Below are positions 61,151-64,000 of a DNA stretch of 64,000 nucleotides, piece after piece. The first letter of the stretch is position 1. Each line of letters begins with the position of its first letter. The stretch spans positions 4,573,501 through 4,637,500 of the forward strand of contig CM070903.1 of assembly GCA_036417435.1 (NCBI GenBank). The letters are read 5' to 3'. This stretch comes from Inia geoffrensis (lineage: Eukaryota > Chordata > Mammalia > Artiodactyla > Iniidae). The translations under genes and the position numbers were made by a program. The notes beneath the pieces were generated by a model. The model saw nothing but the letters and a program-made list of their open reading frames with translations, was not told the origin of the DNA and did no database searches.

Positions 61151-62000
61151 AACCCCAGAGCCCTGACTCATACAAATGTCTGGACTGACTTGGAGAGTGG
61201 ACGCTAGAGCCGAACTGCCCTGTGTTCATGGCAGCTGGATTTGGGGGTACATTCCGAAGGCTACGTTCAGGTGAGTACATATGTATTACGTGGTAACATA
61301 TTGACTATCGCAGTACGAAGACTCTTTCTCTCACATGCCTCATAAATAGTACTCATTAAATATAAGTATCCTTATCCATTTGTCCTGACACTGGAGTGTA
61401 GGTGTGCACAGAGGACAGGAGACCTCAGAGGAAACTCTTTTGGAAAAGCTTTCGCAGTGTCTACCCAGGAAAAGAAACACTATAGGGAGAGGAACTCAAC
61501 ACAGACCTGCAGATGGGGGAAGATGGTGTAGACGCACATCTGGGCCTACTTGTTATGAATCATGTCATAAAAATGATTCCTACATGAAAACATTGAGGGA
61601 CCCTCCAGGTCAAAAATGATGGTGTTTCTCCTTAAAGCGGAAGAGAACACTCAATTCTGGCTCTTATGGTCTGGGCTTTATTCATATTTGGAGTTTGGAG
61701 TAACCCAAGGGTCTTTCTCCCATCGACTGGAAGCTCCCAAGAGGACGGCTTGAATTCTGTGTTATTCTTGTTAGAATTTCACCTCCATTCCCCGAGGACA
61801 TTGGGGATCCACTGTGCCTACCTGGTTTGGGCACTGGACTGGCATCTGAAACTAGAGTTGATTTCCTACCTGAGGCAGCAGAATGTGGAGAACTGGGAGA
61901 GGTGGGTGGAGGAGGTGGGAATTCAGTGAGGCGGCTGAGTCCAACCATGTCTATTACTGTCTGCCTAGCATTCCTGCTTTGAAGAAATATGTTCCCTAAT
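61151..62000. other. No recognised feature
   Basis: About 850 bases unclassified. A long T/G-balanced frame near 61,666-61,929 has no recognisable product. Confidence 0.4.
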
Positions 62001-62106
62001 GATGGTTATGCTATGTTATATTAATTGTGCATTATATTATATTACATTACCTTATATTACGTTATCTCATCTTATCTTATATATTATATTATATATGTTA
62101 TATGCA
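62001..62106 (+). repeat. Degenerate AT-rich satellite-like tract
   Basis: About 105 bases of TTATATTA, TTACATTA, TTATCTTA and similar eight- to ten-base units, with occasional C and G. The units are imperfect, suggesting an old microsatellite. Confidence 0.9.
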
Positions 62107-62534
62107 CCTGCTGGGCTGTCAGTCATGGTGCACTCCACACTTTGGCCACAAGGGGGCACATTGCCCATGCTGAGTCGATCATCTGCTGTCACTTCCTGGA
62201 TGCAGGGATTACTGAACCTGGGGTAGGCTCTTTACCGAAGCTGAGACAATTGGAACACTTCCTTGGAATTTCTAGACTAACAGTTGAAGGTAAAGTTGGA
62301 TTGAATAGCTTTTTCCTCCTCTTGGTTCATGAGCTGTAAGAATATTGGTCTGGGATTATAGCAACAACATTCCTGCCATGGGAAGAAAGTTCACTGGCAG
62401 ACAGAGCCCAGGGGAGCCCAGCAGATGTGGGAGGGAAGGAGTGTTCTGGCAGTGCTGCATCCTGATTCTAGCTCCTAGATATGCAAACTAAATAACAAGA
62501 GTCTCTCCCTCCCTCTGCTTTGCTCAAAGGTGAC
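62107..62534. other. No recognised feature
   Basis: Unclassified spacer with no supported feature. Confidence 0.4.
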
Positions 62535-63095
62535 CGTGTGAGTTAGGAACCTCCAGAGAACAAGACAGATTGATTGATTGATTGGGATTGGTTCACATAA
62601 TTATGGAGGCTGAAAAGTCTCACGATTTGCAGATGGCAAGCTGGGGACACAGGAGATTCGATGGTGTAGTTTCAGTCTGAGGGCAGGCAGGCCTGAGACT
62701 CAGAAAGAGCTGATGATTCCGTTTGAGTCTGAAGGTAGGAGAAAACTGATGTCCCAGCTTGAGGGTAGTCAGACAGGAGGCGTTTGCTCTTACTCAGCCT
62801 TTTTGTTCTATTTAGAGCCTCAAATGACTGGATGAGGCCCACCCACATTAGCGGTCAGACAGGAGAATTCTCTTACTCAGAGGAGAGTCAGCCTTTGTTC
62901 TATTCAAGCTCTCAGTGGACTGGACGAGGCCCGCCCACATTGGGGAGAGCAATCTGCTTTACTCAGTCTATCCATTCAAATGTTCATCTCGTCCAGAAAC
63001 ACCCTCGCAGACACACCCAGAATAATGTTTGTGCAAACATCTAGGTACCCTGTGGCCCAGTCAAATTGACATATAAGATTAACTGTCAAAAGTCC
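62535..63095 (-). mobile_element. LTR of a common mammalian ERV, antisense
   Basis: In reverse the order is clear: CAAGACAGATTGATTGATTG, TAATTATGGAGGCTGAAAAG, CACCCACATTAGCGGTCAGA (partly duplicated near 62,930) and CTTTACTCAGTCTATCCATT, closing at CCCAGTCAAATTGACATATA. It is a familiar 400-550 base LTR-type repeat whose name I cannot assign. The CAGTCTGAGGGCAGGCAG area is weakly duplicated inside. Confidence 0.7.
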
Positions 63096-63600
63096 ACCCC
63101 TTGTCAACTTGGGACTCATATACATCTCAAAATTAAATCATATTTAATCTTTAAGTATAAATATAAATACACACCTACACCTATTCATAGAAAACTAGGC
63201 AGGAGATACTCATGACACTTATAGTTTTCGTTTCTGTAGCTGGTCCTGCGGTTATAGCTGGTATTTATAACTACATTCACCTACGACCCATTGCACAGTC
63301 ACTTTGCCCTCAGCAAGTGGGTCAGCTGATTGCTGTTCTTTACCCAGGGTGGAGGGTTAACCCATACCTTCATTCCTGAAGGGTCTGGGCCATCACTGGT
63401 CCTTCCTGGATGGGACTGTTGGTGTTTTCCATTGACCTTCTTTTGATTTTTCTAGGTGTAGAATTATATCTAACAGTAATTATAATTATGCCCCCTCCTT
63501 TGAAAATTGCTCTTTTATTTCTCTGATTGCATTGATGAACATTTCTAGATCAGGCCTAAATGATAGTGGTTGATGGTGATTTATCACTGCCACGTCTCTA
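63096..63600 (-). mobile_element. Probable ERV internal remnant, antisense
   Basis: The sequence beginning AAAGTCCACCCCTTGTCAAC and containing TGGGCCATCACTGGTCCTTC adjoins the LTR. I associate such sequence with the internal region of this ERV type. No gag, pol or env motif is readable. Confidence 0.4.
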
Positions 63601-63644
63601 ACTTTAAAGGAAGTAACTCCAGTGGTTCCCCAGCTCTCTTTAAA

Positions 63645-64000
63645 TGTATAATTGTAGTGAAATACACGTAATATAAAATTACCATCTTAACCATTTTAAA
63701 GTGTACCATTTAGAGGCATTAAGACCATTCACATTGTTGTACAACTATCACTACCATCCATCTCCAGAACGTTTATTATTTTGCCCAACTGAAACTCTGT
63801 ACCCATCAAACAATAATTTCCCAGTCCCAGCCCCTGGCAACCACCATTCTACTTTCTGTCTCTGTGATTTTGACTATTCCAGTGCCTCATATAAGTGGAA
63901 TCATACAGTATTTGTCTTTTTGTGACTGGCTTATTTTATTTAGCATATAATGTCCTAAGGTTCACCCATGTTATAGCATGTGTCAGAATTTCCTTCCTTT
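63645..64000 (-). mobile_element. L1M 3' UTR, antisense, cut by window end
   Basis: ATAAAATTACCATCTTAACC, ATTTTAAAGTGTACCATTTA, CCCTGGCAACCACCATTCTA and ATAAGTGGAATCATACAGTA, then GACTGGCTTATTTTATTTAG, are the reverse order of an older L1 3' UTR. It continues beyond 64000. Confidence 0.92.

Overview
This window looks like nuclear DNA from a cetacean, probably a toothed whale or dolphin. The main evidence is 18 tRNA-derived SINEs. Most belong to the short, CpG-rich type with a GGCGCAGTGGTTGAGAGTCC head and a GCCCGCGTACCGC-poly(A) end, which I recognise from memory as the cetacean CHR SINE group. Several longer relatives have the repeated CACAACTACTGAGCC body typical of older CHR elements shared with hippos and ruminants. 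Ungulate/whale-type L1 3' ends and common mammalian repeats (MIR, L2, MaLR LTRs, L1M, a Tigger-type DNA transposon) agree with this.

I find no protein-coding gene that I can name. Almost all open frames of 60-200 codons fall in SINEs, microsatellites or L2 relics, or are unrecognisable frames in GC-rich sequence. The window is therefore either intergenic or inside long introns. Three non-repeat places deserve a gene-minded look: a CpG island at about 22,428-22,935, a possible last exon on the minus strand at 25,889-26,001, and a possible retrocopied 3' UTR at about 23,420-23,870.

Layout. 1-8 kb: four SINEs, a long L2 with a large polypyrimidine tract and a GGAA tail, and two L1 pieces, one apparently 5'-inverted. 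8-24 kb: a compound CA minisatellite, two adjacent LTR-like blocks, four SINEs, MIRs, a MaLR LTR and the longest stretches of unclassified single-copy-looking DNA, ending in the CpG island. 24-37 kb: L2 and MIR relics, a SINE inside a MIR, a roughly 900 bp LTR next to a Tigger-type element, a 1.9 kb 5' portion of an old L1 carrying a 43-bp tandem repeat, a MaLR LTR and another LTR-like block. 37-54 kb: seven SINEs, L2 copies, old and young L1s nested in one another, and a MaLR provirus remnant with its internal region. 54-64 kb: three more SINEs, a MaLR LTR with both ends intact inside an L2, a small L1 with a twin-priming inversion, an AT-rich satellite-like tract, and an LTR plus internal region running into an L1 cut by the window end.

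The repeats form a readable insertion history: L2/MIR first, then MaLR LTRs and L1M, then younger L1 3' ends, then SINEs with clear target-site duplications. I see no previously undescribed biological system. Family names come from remembered consensus sequences, without a database search, and most boundaries are good to about 5-30 bases.
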